Shown here: piece by piece, positions 20,180 to 29,034 of the stretch
Position numbering within the stretch: position 1 is the first letter of the stretch
Layout: the number at the start of each line of letters is the position of its first letter
NCBI RefSeq assembly: GCF_003609835.1
Contig: NZ_AP017898.1
Coordinates: forward strand, 2,108,001-2,172,000
Length of the DNA stretch: 64,000 nucleotides
Direction of reading: 5' to 3'
DNA from: Sphingopyxis sp. FD7
Lineage (GTDB): Bacteria; Pseudomonadota; Alphaproteobacteria; Sphingomonadales; Sphingomonadaceae
Notes under the pieces: generated by a model
Database searches by the model: none
Told to the model about the DNA's origin: nothing
The model's input: only the letters and a program-made list of their open reading frames with translations
Program-made: the position numbers and the translations under genes

Positions 20180-20262
20180 CGTCATGCTGAACTTGTTTCA
20201 GCATCCATGGCCTGACGCTGCGACCTTGGGCCATGGACCCTGAAACAAGTTCAGGGTGACGA
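20180..20262. repeat. Palindromic repeat, CTGAACTTGTTTCAG variant
   Basis: Inverted repeat bounded by CGTCA and TGACG, with arms GCTGAACTTGTTTCAGC and CCTGAAACAAGTTCAGG. It has the same design as the GGACTTGATCC family but a different stem. It lies in the 148-bp space between the flavoprotein and helicase genes. Confidence 0.87.
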
Positions 20263-20305
20263 CATATTTGGCGGCAAAGCAGCGCCGCACAGGACAAGAA
20301 GAGCA

Positions 20306-22069
20306 ATGCCTTTCGACCATCTTTCGCCCGTCCTTGCGGACGCCCTCACCACGCGCGGCTATGAAGCGCTCACCCCCGTCCAGGCGCAGGTCACCGAAGA
20401 AGGGGCCAAAGGCCGCGACCTGCTCGTCTCGGCGCAGACCGGATCGGGCAAGACCGTCGCCTTCGGCCTCGCCATGGCCGACGAGTTGATCGAGGACGAC
20501 CGCCTGCCCTTTGCCACCTCGCCGCTGGCGCTGATCGTCGCGCCGACGCGCGAACTCGCGCTCCAGGTCAGCCGCGAGCTCGGCTGGCTCTATGGCAAGG
20601 CCGGCGCGCGCATCGCAACCTGCGTCGGCGGCATGGATGCCAGCCGCGAGCGCCGCAACCTCAACCAGGGAGTCCATATCGTCGTCGGCACGCCGGGGCG
20701 CCTGCGCGATCATCTCGAGCGCGGCGCGCTCGACCTTTCGGCGCTCCGGGTCGCGGTGCTCGACGAGGCCGACGAAATGCTCGACATGGGCTTTCGCGAG
20801 GATCTGGAGGAAATCCTCGACGCGACGCCGCAAACGCGCCGCACTCTCCTTTTTTCGGCGACGCTTCCCAAGCCGATCGTCCAGCTCGCCAAGCGTTACC
20901 AGCAGGGCGCCCTGCGCATCTCGACGGTCGGTGAAGACCGCGGCCATGGCGACATCGCCTATCAGGCCGTCACCGTCGCCCCCGCCGACATCGAAGGCGC
21001 GGTGGTCAATCTGCTCCGTCTCCACGACGCCGAAACCGCCATGCTTTTCTGCGCGACGCGCGACAATGTCCGTCGCCTCCACGCCAGCCTTGTCGAGCGT
21101 GGATTCGCCGCCGTCGCGTTGTCGGGCGAGCATAGCCAGAATGAGCGCAACCAGGCGCTCCAGGCGCTGCGCGACCGCCGGGCCAAAGTGTGCGTCGCTA
21201 CCGACGTTGCGGCGCGCGGTATCGACCTGCCAAGCCTCAGCCTCGTTATCCACGTTGAAATCCCGCGCGACGCCGAAACGCTGCAGCATCGGTCGGGTCG
21301 CACCGGACGCGCGGGCAAAAAGGGCACCGCGGTGATCATCGTCCCCTATCCGCGCCGCCGCCGCGTTGACGGGATGCTGCGCGGCGCGCGGATCGAGGCC
21401 GAATGGATGGACGCGCCGACCGCCGCCGACGTGCGCGCGCGCGATCAGGAACGGTTGATCGAAAAGCTGCTCGAGCCACAGGATCATGAGGCCGAGGATA
21501 TGGAGCTCGCGCGGCGGTTGATGGCCGAGCGCAGCCCCGAAGACATCGCCGCCAGCCTGGTGCGCGCGCACCGCGCGCTGATGCCGCCGCCCGAAGAGCT
21601 TCTCGACAGCGGCCCACGCCCGCGCGGCGAAGCGCGCGACCGCAAAGACCGCCCGGATCGCGGCGAGCGCCGCGACCAGTTCGACGACAGCGTCTGGTTC
21701 CGCCTCAACATCGGCCGTCGCCAGAACGCCGACCCGCGCTGGATCCTGCCGCTGCTCTGCCGCCGCGGCCATGTGACGAAGCACGAAATAGGCGCGATCC
21801 GCATCGGCCCGTCCGAAACCTTGTTCAACATCCCCATCGCCATCGCCGACCGTTTCGCCGAAGCCGTGCGGCGCACCGCGAATCAGGATGGCGAGGATGA
21901 TGCGGGCGTCGCGATCACCCCGGCGCCGGATGGCCCGACCTGGCCGCCGCGCCGCGACAAGGGCGCTCCCAAGGGCGGCCCGCGCGGTTCGCGTGGTCCC
22001 GGCGGCAATACCGAACGCTACAAGCCCAGGCCCTATGGCCAGCGCAGCCCGCGCCGTCCGGCGAAGTAA
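20306..22069 (+). CDS. DEAD-box RNA helicase, CsdA/DbpA type
   Basis: An ATP-dependent RNA helicase of 587 residues. Motifs occur in order: Q motif (YEALTPVQAQV), AQTGSGKT, PTRELA, TPGR, DEAD (LDEADEMLD), SAT (LLFSATLPK), then ATDVAARGID and HRSGRTGRAG. After the helicase core a DbpA-like RNA-binding domain begins near WFRLNIGRRQNADPRW, followed by a Gly/Arg-rich tail (PKGGPRGSRGPGG) that should bind RNA loosely. Likely roles are ribosome assembly and cold adaptation, as for CsdA. The gene seems monocistronic. Confidence 0.93.
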   Translation: MPFDHLSPVLADALTTRGYEALTPVQAQVTEEGAKGRDLLVSAQTGSGKTVAFGLAMADELIEDDRLPFATSPLALIVAPTRELALQVSRELGWLYGKAGARIATCVGGMDASRERRNLNQGVHIVVGTPGRLRDHLERGALDLSALRVAVLDEADEMLDMGFREDLEEILDATPQTRRTLLFSATLPKPIVQLAKRYQQGALRISTVGEDRGHGDIAYQAVTVAPADIEGAVVNLLRLHDAETAMLFCATRDNVRRLHASLVERGFAAVALSGEHSQNERNQALQALRDRRAKVCVATDVAARGIDLPSLSLVIHVEIPRDAETLQHRSGRTGRAGKKGTAVIIVPYPRRRRVDGMLRGARIEAEWMDAPTAADVRARDQERLIEKLLEPQDHEAEDMELARRLMAERSPEDIAASLVRAHRALMPPPEELLDSGPRPRGEARDRKDRPDRGERRDQFDDSVWFRLNIGRRQNADPRWILPLLCRRGHVTKHEIGAIRIGPSETLFNIPIAIADRFAEAVRRTANQDGEDDAGVAITPAPDGPTWPPRRDKGAPKGGPRGSRGPGGNTERYKPRPYGQRSPRRPAK

Positions 22070-22077
22070 AACCCCCG

Positions 22078-22183
22078 GATCCCCGAGCGAAGACGAGGGG
22101 CCCGTTCGAGCGAAGCGAGACCGTCCGTCACCTGGTCCGCCTCGACTTCGCTCGGCGCAGTCCCTCGTCTTCGCTCGGGAAAT
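22078..22183. repeat. Palindromic repeat, CCCGAGCGAAGACGAGGG family
   Basis: Arms CCCGAGCGAAGACGAGGG (left, allowing for one extra C) and CCCTCGTCTTCGCTCGGG (right), with TTCGAGCGAAGCGAG and CTCGACTTCGCTCGG as inner arms. Related words occur in the acs leader (2262-2390). It follows the helicase stop codon directly and may serve as its terminator. Confidence 0.8.
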
Positions 22184-22249
22184 CGGCGGTTGAGGGTTGC
22201 ACCCCTCCCTGCCTCACCCCAGATGGGCCGGACAGCAGGAGCGCGCGCC

Positions 22250-23227
22250 ATGAAAGCCATCCAAGCCTTCATCGAAAACCAGGGCGGACCCGAGGTCATC
22301 GACTGGCGCGAGGTCAGGCTGGACAAGCCCGGCGCCGGACAGCTGCTCATCCGTCAGACGGCGATCGGGCTCAACTATATCGACATCTATCACCGCGACG
22401 GCACCTATCCGGTCGACCTTCCCGGCGGGCTGGGGCTCGAAGCGGCGGGCGAGGTGATCGCGGTCGGCGAAGGCGTCCACGGCTTCAAACCCGGCGACCG
22501 CGTCGCGACCTTCGGCCCCGAGCGCAGCGCCTATGCGAGCGCGCGGCTAGTCAAGGCGTCGTCGCTGTTCAAGCTGCCCTCGGCCATCGACGACGAGATC
22601 GCCGCCGCCGCCTTACTCAAGGCCTGTACCGTCGAGGCGCTCGTCGAGCGCTGCGCAAAGGTCGAGGCTGGCTGGCCCGTCCTCGTCCATGCCGCGGCGG
22701 GCGGGGTCGGGCTGATCCTGGTCCAGTGGCTCAAGGCGATCGGCGCGACCGTCATCGGCACCGTCAGCACCGAGGCGAAGGAACAGGCCGCGCGCGAGGC
22801 CGGCGCCGATCATGTCATCCGCTACAAGACCGACGATGTGGCCGCGCACGTCCGCGAGATCACCGACGGCCAGGGCGTTCCCGTCACCTTCGACGGCATC
22901 GGCATGGCAACGTGGGACGTGTCGCTCAAGGCCACCGCACGACGCGGGCTGATCGTCAGCTATGGCAATGCCGGCGGCCCCGTCACCGGCGTCAACCTCG
23001 GCATTCTCGCGCAGCATGGCTCGCAGTTCGTCACGCGGCCGACGCTGTTCGATTATTATCTCGACCCCGGCGAACGCGCCGCGGGCGCCGAACGCGTTTT
23101 CGGGATGATCGAAAGCGGCGCGGTGAAGGTCACGGTCGGGCAGCGCTATGGCTTGCAGGATGCGGCACGGGCGCACGCCGATCTGGAGGCTGGACGGACA
23201 ACGGGGTCGAGTTTGCTGATTCCCTGA
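22250..23227 (+). CDS. qorA: NADPH:quinone reductase, zeta-crystallin-like
   Basis: A 325-residue zinc-free member of the medium-chain dehydrogenase superfamily. ATG 22250 (MKAIQAFIENQGGPEV) follows an AGCAGGAG site. The cofactor-binding motif is HAAAGGVGLILVQ and the substrate-side segments GLNYIDIYHRDGTYP and LGLEAAGEV are typical of QOR. There are no zinc-binding cysteines. It would carry out one-electron reduction of quinones with NADPH. It converges with fghA, with a small hairpin between the stops. Confidence 0.92.
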   Translation: MKAIQAFIENQGGPEVIDWREVRLDKPGAGQLLIRQTAIGLNYIDIYHRDGTYPVDLPGGLGLEAAGEVIAVGEGVHGFKPGDRVATFGPERSAYASARLVKASSLFKLPSAIDDEIAAAALLKACTVEALVERCAKVEAGWPVLVHAAAGGVGLILVQWLKAIGATVIGTVSTEAKEQAAREAGADHVIRYKTDDVAAHVREITDGQGVPVTFDGIGMATWDVSLKATARRGLIVSYGNAGGPVTGVNLGILAQHGSQFVTRPTLFDYYLDPGERAAGAERVFGMIESGAVKVTVGQRYGLQDAARAHADLEAGRTTGSSLLIP

Positions 23228-23233
23228 AAGCTC

Positions 23234-23255
23234 CCCTCCCGCAGGCGGGAGGGGA
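23234..23255. terminator. Solitary CCCCTCCCGC...GCGGGAGGGG hairpin (family B fragment)
   Basis: CCCCTCCCGCAGGCGGGAGGGG is a 22-bp near-perfect palindrome, the end hairpin of the family B repeats found alone. Being the only sequence between the convergent qorA and fghA stop codons, it probably works as a bidirectional terminator. There is no T-run on either side. Confidence 0.6.
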
Positions 23256-23259
23256 GCAA

Positions 23260-24108
23260 TTACGCCTTCAACCGCTCCGCATGCCACGCGACATGCTCGG
23301 CCATGAAGGTCGAGATGAAATAATAGCTGTGGTCATAGCCCGGCTGCATCCGGATTTCGGCTTTCTGGCCGTTCCGCTCGCACGCCGCGACGAGCAATTC
23401 GGTCCTGAGCTGCTCGGTCAGGAAATCGTCGGCGTCGCCCTGATCGACGAGCAGGTCGGGGACGCGCAGCCCGTCGTCGAGCAATGCGCACGCATCATAG
23501 GTGCGCCACGCCTCGCGGTCGTCGCCCAGATAATGGCCGAGCGCCTTTTCGCCCCAGGGGCAGTGGATCGGCGACACGATCGGCGAAAAGGCCGAGACAG
23601 AGCGGAAACGGTCCTGATTGCGAAGGCCGATGGTCAGCGCGCCATGCCCGCCCATCGAATGGCCGGTGATCCCCTGCCGCGTCAGGTCGGCGCTCGGGAA
23701 ATTGCGCAGGATCAGCGACGGCAGTTCGTCCTCGACATAGGATCGCATCCGATAGTGTTTTGCCCAGGGCTCTTCGGTCGCATCGACGTAGAAACCGGCG
23801 CCGAGACCAAAGTCCCAGCCGCCGTCGGGGTCGTCGGGGACGCCCTCGCCGCGCGGGCTGGTGTCGGGTGCGACGAAAATCACGCCATGCTCGGCACATG
23901 CCGCGCGATACTCGCCCTTTTCCATCACATTGGCGTGGGTGCAGGTCAGCCCCGACAGATACCAGAGCATGGGCAGCTTCGCACCCGGCGCGTGGTCGGG
24001 AACGAAAACCGCAAAGCTCATGTCGGTGCCGGTCGTCGTGCTCGCATGCCTGTACACGCCTTGCGTGCCGCCGTGGCTGCGAATGGTGGAGAGGGTTTCG
24101 AGGGTCAT
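23260..24108 (-). CDS. fghA: S-formylglutathione hydrolase
   Basis: A serine esterase of 282 residues that hydrolyses S-formylglutathione to formate and glutathione, the second step of glutathione-dependent formaldehyde oxidation. The nucleophile is Ser in GHSMGGHGA, the acid is Asp in DQGDADDF and the base His in GYDHSYYF; YLSGLTCTHANVMEKG near the N-terminus is a family signature. Its ATG overlaps the YbaK gene stop as ATGA. The formaldehyde dehydrogenase partner adhC is ~3 kb upstream on the same strand. Confidence 0.95.
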   Translation of the reverse strand: MTLETLSTIRSHGGTQGVYRHASTTTGTDMSFAVFVPDHAPGAKLPMLWYLSGLTCTHANVMEKGEYRAACAEHGVIFVAPDTSPRGEGVPDDPDGGWDFGLGAGFYVDATEEPWAKHYRMRSYVEDELPSLILRNFPSADLTRQGITGHSMGGHGALTIGLRNQDRFRSVSAFSPIVSPIHCPWGEKALGHYLGDDREAWRTYDACALLDDGLRVPDLLVDQGDADDFLTEQLRTELLVAACERNGQKAEIRMQPGYDHSYYFISTFMAEHVAWHAERLKA

Positions 24109-24608
24109 GGCTTGTCCTGAACGGGGATGGTCGCGGCGCGGGGAACATGGCCCCAATGACGGAGGAGGTCCAGTATCGCCGCGCCCGACAGCCCCAGCGT
24201 CGCGGTGTTGCGCAGCGGGTGGACGTTGACGCGCTCGGCCGTCGCGAGCCCCGCCTCGATGACGACGGCGATGCTTCCCGGCTCGGCATTGATCGCGGCA
24301 AGCGGCGTCACCGACCCCGGCGCGATACCGAGCAGCCGCTGCATGTCGTCGGCCTTGCCGAAGCTCACACGCTTGCAGCCGATCGCGCCTGGCAGCGCCT
24401 TCAGGTCGACGCGCGCGTCCGACGGGACGGTGACGAGCCAAAAAACGCCGCCCGCGTCCTTCAGGAACAGATTCTTCGTATGCGCGCCGGGAATATCAGC
24501 ATTCACCGCATCGCTTTCGGCGACAGTGAATACCGCAGCATGTTCATGCGCGGTGAAGGGGATCGCCAGCGATTCGAGGTCGGCCAGCAAGCCCGCTTCA
24601 CCGCGCAT
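24105..24608 (-). CDS. YbaK/ProX-type aminoacyl-tRNA deacylase
   Basis: A 167-residue single-domain protein of the YbaK/EbsC family, which removes mischarged amino acids (for example Ala from Ala-tRNA-Pro) in trans. AVFTVAESDAV, HTKNLFLKDAGG and the C-terminal VNVHPLRNTATLGLS are characteristic. The start is ATG 24608; an in-frame GTG 6 bp upstream at 24614 is also possible. It overlaps fghA by four bases and follows the VOC gene by 12 bp, so it belongs to the same transcription unit although its job is unrelated to formaldehyde. Confidence 0.87.
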   Translation of the reverse strand: MRGEAGLLADLESLAIPFTAHEHAAVFTVAESDAVNADIPGAHTKNLFLKDAGGVFWLVTVPSDARVDLKALPGAIGCKRVSFGKADDMQRLLGIAPGSVTPLAAINAEPGSIAVVIEAGLATAERVNVHPLRNTATLGLSGAAILDLLRHWGHVPRAATIPVQDKP

Positions 24609-24620
24609 CGACACCCCGGT

Positions 24621-25001
24621 TCAGGCGACGCGGTGGAGCGCGCAGAGCTTGTTGCCCGACGGGTCGCGCAGATAGGCCAGATAGAGCTGACCGAAACCGC
24701 CTTCGCGAATGCCCGGCGGATCTTCGATCGCGGTGCCGCCATTTTCGACCCCCGCCTTGTGCCAGGCATCGGCCTGTTCGGGCGTGTCCATCGCGAAACC
24801 GACGGTGCAGCCATTGCCCGCGGTCGCCGGCTGGCCGTCGATCGGTGCGGTCACCAGGAACAATCCGCCCTTGTGCATATAGATCAGCCGCCCCTTGTCA
24901 TCGACGATCCCCGGCTTGCCGCCGATCGCCTGAAAGGTCGCGTCATAGAATTTCTTCGATGCCTCAAGGTCGTTCGATCCGACCATATTATGACTGTACA
25001 T
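24621..25001 (-). CDS. VOC (glyoxalase/bleomycin resistance) superfamily protein
   Basis: A 126-residue protein with the two beta-alpha-beta-beta-beta modules of the vicinal oxygen chelate fold: HNMVGSNDLEASKKFYDATF starts module one, and VGFAMDTPEQADAWHKAGVE with LAYLRDPSGNKLCALHR makes module two. Metal-ligand positions are occupied by His4 and a C-terminal His/Glu region rather than a full glyoxalase I set. Because it lies within the formaldehyde cluster a role in glutathione-adduct chemistry is possible but unproven. Confidence 0.85.
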   Translation of the reverse strand: MYSHNMVGSNDLEASKKFYDATFQAIGGKPGIVDDKGRLIYMHKGGLFLVTAPIDGQPATAGNGCTVGFAMDTPEQADAWHKAGVENGGTAIEDPPGIREGGFGQLYLAYLRDPSGNKLCALHRVA

Positions 25002-25055
25002 GCTTCCGCTCCTGCTGTTTTTGGTTGCGATTCGCTACCTATCGCCTCTTTGCGA

Positions 25056-25916
25056 CTAACGAAAGACCACCGTCTTGCGCCCGTCGATCAGCACCCGCTG
25101 TTCGGCGACCCAGCGCACCGCTTTCGCGAGCACCTGCGCCTCGACATCGCGGCCGATGCGGATGAGGTCGTCGACGCTGTCGCGGTGATCGACGCGCTCG
25201 ACCGCCTGTTCGATGATCGGACCTTCGTCGAGATCGCTCGTCACGAAATGCGCGGTCGCGCCGATCAGCTTGACCCCGCGCTCGTGCGCGCGGTGATAGG
25301 GCTTAGCGCCCTTGAAACCGGGCAGGAAGCTGTGGTGAATGTTGATACAGCGCCCGGCGAGCTTCGTTGACAAATGCTCCGACAACACCTGCATATAGCG
25401 CGCGAGCACCAGATAATCCGCGCCGCCGCGCGCCATCACGTCGAGGATCGCCGCTTCCTGTTCGGCGCGGTTTGCGTCGCTGACGGGCAGATAGTGAAAG
25501 GGCACGCCGTGCCATTCGGTCAAGCGGCGAAGATGTTCGTGGTTCGACACCACGCCGACGACGTCGATCGCGAGATTTCCCGTCGACCAGCGGTGGAGCA
25601 GGTCGTTAAGGCAATGGCTGCCCTGCGACACCGCGATCACGAACCGCGGCTTGGCGCTGCAATCGCTGATCCGCGCATCCATCTGGAAGCGATGGGCGAC
25701 AGGCGCAAAGGCGTCCTGCACCCCGGCCAGGTCGCCCGGAAAGCGCGGCCCCGCGCCGCGAAACGCGACGCGCATGAAGAAGCGCCCCGAATCGAGGTCG
25801 GCATATTGCTGGCTGTCGAGGATGAAGCCGTCGCGTTCCGCGAGCAGCCCCGTCACCGCCGCGACGATACCCACCGCGTCGGCGCAGCTGAAGGTCAGGA
25901 CATAAGGCCCGGTCAC
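25056..25916 (-). CDS. purU: Formyltetrahydrofolate deformylase
   Basis: Hydrolyses 10-formyltetrahydrofolate to formate and tetrahydrofolate, balancing the one-carbon pool. The 286-residue form starts at GTG 25916, which has GAGGGG upstream; a TTG at 25940 is also in frame. Residues 1-85 are an ACT domain (VLTFSCADAVGIVAAVTGLL) and the rest is a formyltransferase fold with the catalytic His in NIHHSFLPGF and Asp in TSDLDEGPII. Standing between adhC and fghA, it links folate-bound one-carbon units to the same formate pool. Confidence 0.94.
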   Translation of the reverse strand: MTGPYVLTFSCADAVGIVAAVTGLLAERDGFILDSQQYADLDSGRFFMRVAFRGAGPRFPGDLAGVQDAFAPVAHRFQMDARISDCSAKPRFVIAVSQGSHCLNDLLHRWSTGNLAIDVVGVVSNHEHLRRLTEWHGVPFHYLPVSDANRAEQEAAILDVMARGGADYLVLARYMQVLSEHLSTKLAGRCINIHHSFLPGFKGAKPYHRAHERGVKLIGATAHFVTSDLDEGPIIEQAVERVDHRDSVDDLIRIGRDVEAQVLAKAVRWVAEQRVLIDGRKTVVFR

Positions 25917-25944
25917 ATTCTTGTACCCCTCACTCGGCAATTCC

Positions 25945-26031
25945 GTGTACCCCGCGAAGGCGGGGGTCCATCACCCGCCCGCGCCAGCTGGCACCGTTCG
26001 GAGATGGATCCCAGCCTTCGCGGGGACACAC
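25945..26031. repeat. Palindromic repeat, CCCCGCGAAGGCGGGG family
   Basis: Arms GTACCCCGCGAAGGCGGGGG and CCAGCCTTCGCGGGGACAC flank a ~45-bp spacer with GATGGATCC-type inner words. It has the same plan as the CCCCGCGAAAGCGGGG repeat at 35600-35686. It separates adhC from purU within the formaldehyde gene set. Confidence 0.85.
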
Positions 26032-26058
26032 CAGCTTATGATCGCTTCGGTGCGCGTA

Positions 26059-27171
26059 TCAGTACACGACGACGCTGCGGATGCTTTCCCCCGCGTGCAT
26101 CAGGTCGAACCCCTTGTTGATCTCTTCCAGCCCCATCACATGCGTAATCATCGGGTCGATCTCGATCTTGCCCTGCATATACATGTCGACGATCTTCGGC
26201 ACGTCGGTGCGCCCCTTGGCGCCGCCGAACGCCGTGCCGCGCCAGTTGCGCCCGGTGACGAGCTGAAACGGCCGCGTCGATATCTCCTTGCCCGCTTCGG
26301 CGACACCGATGATGATCGAGGTGCCCCAGCCGCGGTGGCAGGCTTCGAGCGCGATCCGCATGACCTCGGTATTGCCCGTCGCGTCGAAGGTGTAATCGGC
26401 GCCGCCGTCGGTCATCGTAACGATCGCCGCGACGACATCCTCGCGGCTCATGCCCTTGGAGTGCAGGAAATCGGTCATGCCGAACTTGCGGCCCCATTCC
26501 TCGCGCGCCGGATTGATGTCGACGCCGATGATCTTGTTCGCGCCGGCAAGCCGCGCGCCTTGGATCACGTTGAGCCCGATGCCGCCGAGGCCGAAGACAA
26601 CGACATTGTCGCCGACCTGCACCTTCGCCGTGTTGATGACCGCGCCGACGCCGGTGGTGACGCCGCAGCCGATGTAGCAGCTCGTCTGGAATGGCGCATC
26701 CTCGCGGATCTTTGCGACCGCAATCTCGGGCAGCACGGTGAAGTTCGAGAAGGTCGAGCAGCCCATATAGTGAAAGATCGGCTGGCCCTTATAGGAAAAG
26801 CGCGTCGTGCCGTCGGGCATCAGCCCCTTGCCCTGCGTCGCGCGGATCGCGGTGCAGAGGTTGGTCTTGCCCGAAAGGCAGCTTTTGCACTGGCGGCATT
26901 CGGGAGTGTAGAGCGGGATGACATGGTCGCCGGGCATTACCGACGTCACGCCCGCGCCGACCTCGCGCACGATCCCTGCGCCCTCATGCCCCAGCACGCT
27001 CGGAAAAATCCCCTCGCTGTCGAAACCGTCCAGCGTATAGGCGTCGGTGTGGCAGATGCCCGTCGCCATGATCTCGACCAGCACCTCGCCCGCCTTCGGG
27101 CCTTCCAGATCGAGTTCGACGATTTCGAGCGGCTTTTTCGCTTCGAACGCAACGGCGGCGCGGGTCTTCAT
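26059..27171 (-). CDS. adhC: S-(hydroxymethyl)glutathione dehydrogenase / class III alcohol dehydrogenase
   Basis: A 370-residue zinc enzyme that oxidises S-hydroxymethylglutathione (formaldehyde plus glutathione) to S-formylglutathione; it also acts as nitrosoglutathione reductase. The start is ATG 27171 ([20 protein letters not shown]). Catalytic zinc ligands lie in GICHTDAY and GHEGAG with the later Cys in YIGCGVTTG, and structural zinc Cys in PECRQCKSC and NLC. The NAD-binding [12 protein letters not shown] follows. It heads the minus-strand unit adhC-purU-VOC-ybaK-fghA. Confidence 0.96.
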   Translation of the reverse strand: MKTRAAVAFEAKKPLEIVELDLEGPKAGEVLVEIMATGICHTDAYTLDGFDSEGIFPSVLGHEGAGIVREVGAGVTSVMPGDHVIPLYTPECRQCKSCLSGKTNLCTAIRATQGKGLMPDGTTRFSYKGQPIFHYMGCSTFSNFTVLPEIAVAKIREDAPFQTSCYIGCGVTTGVGAVINTAKVQVGDNVVVFGLGGIGLNVIQGARLAGANKIIGVDINPAREEWGRKFGMTDFLHSKGMSREDVVAAIVTMTDGGADYTFDATGNTEVMRIALEACHRGWGTSIIIGVAEAGKEISTRPFQLVTGRNWRGTAFGGAKGRTDVPKIVDMYMQGKIEIDPMITHVMGLEEINKGFDLMHAGESIRSVVVY

Positions 27172-27268
27172 CGGCGGTCTCCTTCTCGGCGCTCCCAATC
27201 AGGCAAATGGATCGGCAATGCAAGCATGTGATCCTGCCCGTGCCGGCCGGACAAGCGAGGGCCGCTGG

Positions 27269-27787
27269 TCAGCAAACGTCGATGCGCTCGGCCGGCGCTG
27301 CCCGCCATGCCATCAGCATCCGACCGGGACGCTGGCCCGGCCGCCCCGTCGACACGAAGCCGACGCGGCGCAGCAGCGCGCGCGAGCGCTCGTTGTCGGG
27401 GTGGCATTCCGCGACGATCGAACAGTCGGGCCGCGCCGCACCGAGCGCCGCAACCACCGCGCGCACGGCTTCGGTCGCGATGCCCTTCCCCCGCGCCCGC
27501 GCCGCGAACCAGTAACCGATCTCATATTCACGGCCTGCGCGGCGGTGTACGCCGACGACACCATAAAGCTCGATCCCGCGCCTGTCGCGCACCGCATGGA
27601 ACACGTCCCCGCCGCCCGATCGCGCGATGAGCGCGCGCGCATCGGCCTCGGTGAAGGGGGCGGGCAGAAAATGGACGCGCGACGTCACCGTCTCGTCCGT
27701 GATCGCGGTCAGCGCGCGCGCATCGTCGGCGGTCAGCGGCGCGATGCGGCAATGGTCGGTCGACAGGGAAAGCAGCGTATCGGTCAT
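27269..27787 (-). CDS. GNAT acetyltransferase, RimJ/RimL-like
   Basis: A 172-residue acetyltransferase starting at ATG 27787 (MTDTLLSLSTDHCRIAPL). The acetyl-CoA loop is recognised in ARARGKGIATEAVRAVV, preceded by YEIGYWF and followed by ECHPDNERSRALLRRVGF, the pattern of RimJ/RimL-type enzymes that acetylate protein N-termini or small molecules. It lies upstream of adhC on the same strand with a gap of ~97 bp; functional linkage to it is not evident. Confidence 0.85.
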   Translation of the reverse strand: MTDTLLSLSTDHCRIAPLTADDARALTAITDETVTSRVHFLPAPFTEADARALIARSGGGDVFHAVRDRRGIELYGVVGVHRRAGREYEIGYWFAARARGKGIATEAVRAVVAALGAARPDCSIVAECHPDNERSRALLRRVGFVSTGRPGQRPGRMLMAWRAAPAERIDVC

Positions 27788-27971
27788 GTCGCGTCTTCTC
27801 TTCAAAAGCGCGCGCCGCGACCGAAAGTGGGCTTGGTGATGTGATGACAACCATTCGCCTTCCGGTCACGGCGGCGATGGTCACAGGTGATGCCATGCCG
27901 CTCCTATGTAAAGGAGCGCCAATACGCCTTGAATCGGGTGGATCGGTCGTTGGTCATCGCGCGCGGCTGTA

Positions 27972-28472
27972 TCAGCCGTCCGTCGCGCGATCAAGCGTGC
28001 GATACAGGACGAGCGCATCGACAAAGCCCAGCTCCGGATGCGCGAACGCCCCCGGCAATCGCCCGACGATCGCGAACCCCAGCGATTGCCACAGGCGCAC
28101 CGCGCGCGCGTTGGTCGCGACGACGAAGTTGAACTGCATCGCGCGAAAGCCGCGGTGGCGCGCTTCGGCCAGGCTGTGCTCGGCCATCGCGCGCGCAACG
28201 CCGCGACCGGTCGCCGCCGCGTCGGTGATATAGCCCGCATTGCACACATGCGCGCCGCCGCCTGGCTGATTGGCGCGCAGATAATAGGTGCCCAGGATCG
28301 CGCCGTCGGCCTCCGCCACGAACACCGCCTTGTCAGGGGCGAACCAATAGGCGAGCGCCGCCGCCTCGGTCATGTCGCGGTCGAGTGCATAGGTTTCCCC
28401 CGCACGGATCGTCGGGCCGATGATCGCCCAGATCGCGGCGGCATCGGCGGGCGTCGCGGGGCGGATCATCAT
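27972..28472 (-). CDS. GNAT acetyltransferase
   Basis: A 166-residue N-acetyltransferase. MIRPATPADAAAIWAIIGP is a typical GNAT start, and the acetyl-CoA segment is AATGRGVARAMAEHSLAEA, followed by QFNFVVATNARAVRLWQSLGF. It resembles the L-amino acid/phosphinothricin acetyltransferase branch, but the substrate is unknown. Its ATGATG start overlaps the stop codon of the thioesterase gene, so the two are coupled. Confidence 0.86.
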   Translation of the reverse strand: MMIRPATPADAAAIWAIIGPTIRAGETYALDRDMTEAAALAYWFAPDKAVFVAEADGAILGTYYLRANQPGGGAHVCNAGYITDAAATGRGVARAMAEHSLAEARHRGFRAMQFNFVVATNARAVRLWQSLGFAIVGRLPGAFAHPELGFVDALVLYRTLDRATDG

Positions 28473-28861
28473 CTCAGAAACGGCGCGACGATAGCGTCGG
28501 TCACGCGCAGCGGCCGCCCGCTCGCCTTGTCGAGCAGCGCCCACACCGTCCGCGCGCGGACATGCAGCTTCCCGTCCGCGCCGGCAAACTCCATGAAGCG
28601 GTCGAACTTCGCGCCCTGCGGCCTATCGGCGACCCAGGTGCGCGCGGTCACGGTCTCGCCGGGACCAAGCGCGCGCAGATAGTCGATCTCGTGCCGAACG
28701 ACGACCCAGATATACGCATCCTTGTGGCTCTGCGGCGCCACCGCATCCCAATGGCCGGTCGCGACCTGCTGGATCCACTGGACCCAGACGGCATTGTTGA
28801 CATGCCCCAGTTCGTCGATGGCGTCGGGCGTGGCGGTGAGGGAGAGAAAGAAGTCTTTCAT
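28469..28861 (-). CDS. Acyl-CoA thioesterase, 4-hydroxybenzoyl-CoA thioesterase-like hotdog protein
   Basis: A 130-residue single hotdog-fold protein. The active-site region IDELGHVNNAVWVQWIQQ matches the 4HBT/YbgC family, in which an Asp or Glu hydrolyses acyl-CoA thioesters. VVRHEIDYLRALGPGETV continues the family pattern. The substrate is unknown; YbgC-type members act near the Tol-Pal system but no tol genes are present here. It is translationally coupled to the downstream GNAT gene. Confidence 0.88.
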   Translation of the reverse strand: MKDFFLSLTATPDAIDELGHVNNAVWVQWIQQVATGHWDAVAPQSHKDAYIWVVVRHEIDYLRALGPGETVTARTWVADRPQGAKFDRFMEFAGADGKLHVRARTVWALLDKASGRPLRVTDAIVAPFLR

Positions 28862-28879
28862 TTCGCAATCATAGCAAGT

Positions 28880-29028
28880 CCCTCCCGCTTGCGGGAGGGG
28901 TAGTGAGACTTGCGAACTTGTTCGCTAGTCGCAGCGGGGTGGGCATAACGTGACGTCGGACTGCCCACCCCGCTGCAACTAGGCAGCAAGCTGCCAAGTT
29001 TCGCTGCCCCTCCCGCCTGCGGGAGGGG
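28880..29028. repeat. Large palindromic repeat, family B (copy 2)
   Basis: A 149-bp near-perfect inverted repeat with end hairpins CCTCCCGCTTGCGGGAGG and CCTCCCGCCTGCGGGAGG and the shared CGCAGCGGGGTGGG core. It sits between the 5' end of the thioesterase gene and the 3' end of the threonine deaminase gene, both on the minus strand. Confidence 0.93.
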
Positions 29029-29034
29029 ATTTGG

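Noticed and set aside
27788..27971. Small RNA or gene in the gap between the two GNAT genes
   Set aside because: There is a CGCTCCTATGTAAAGGAGCG-type hairpin and loose repeats, but no promoter, terminator or coding frame that I could support.
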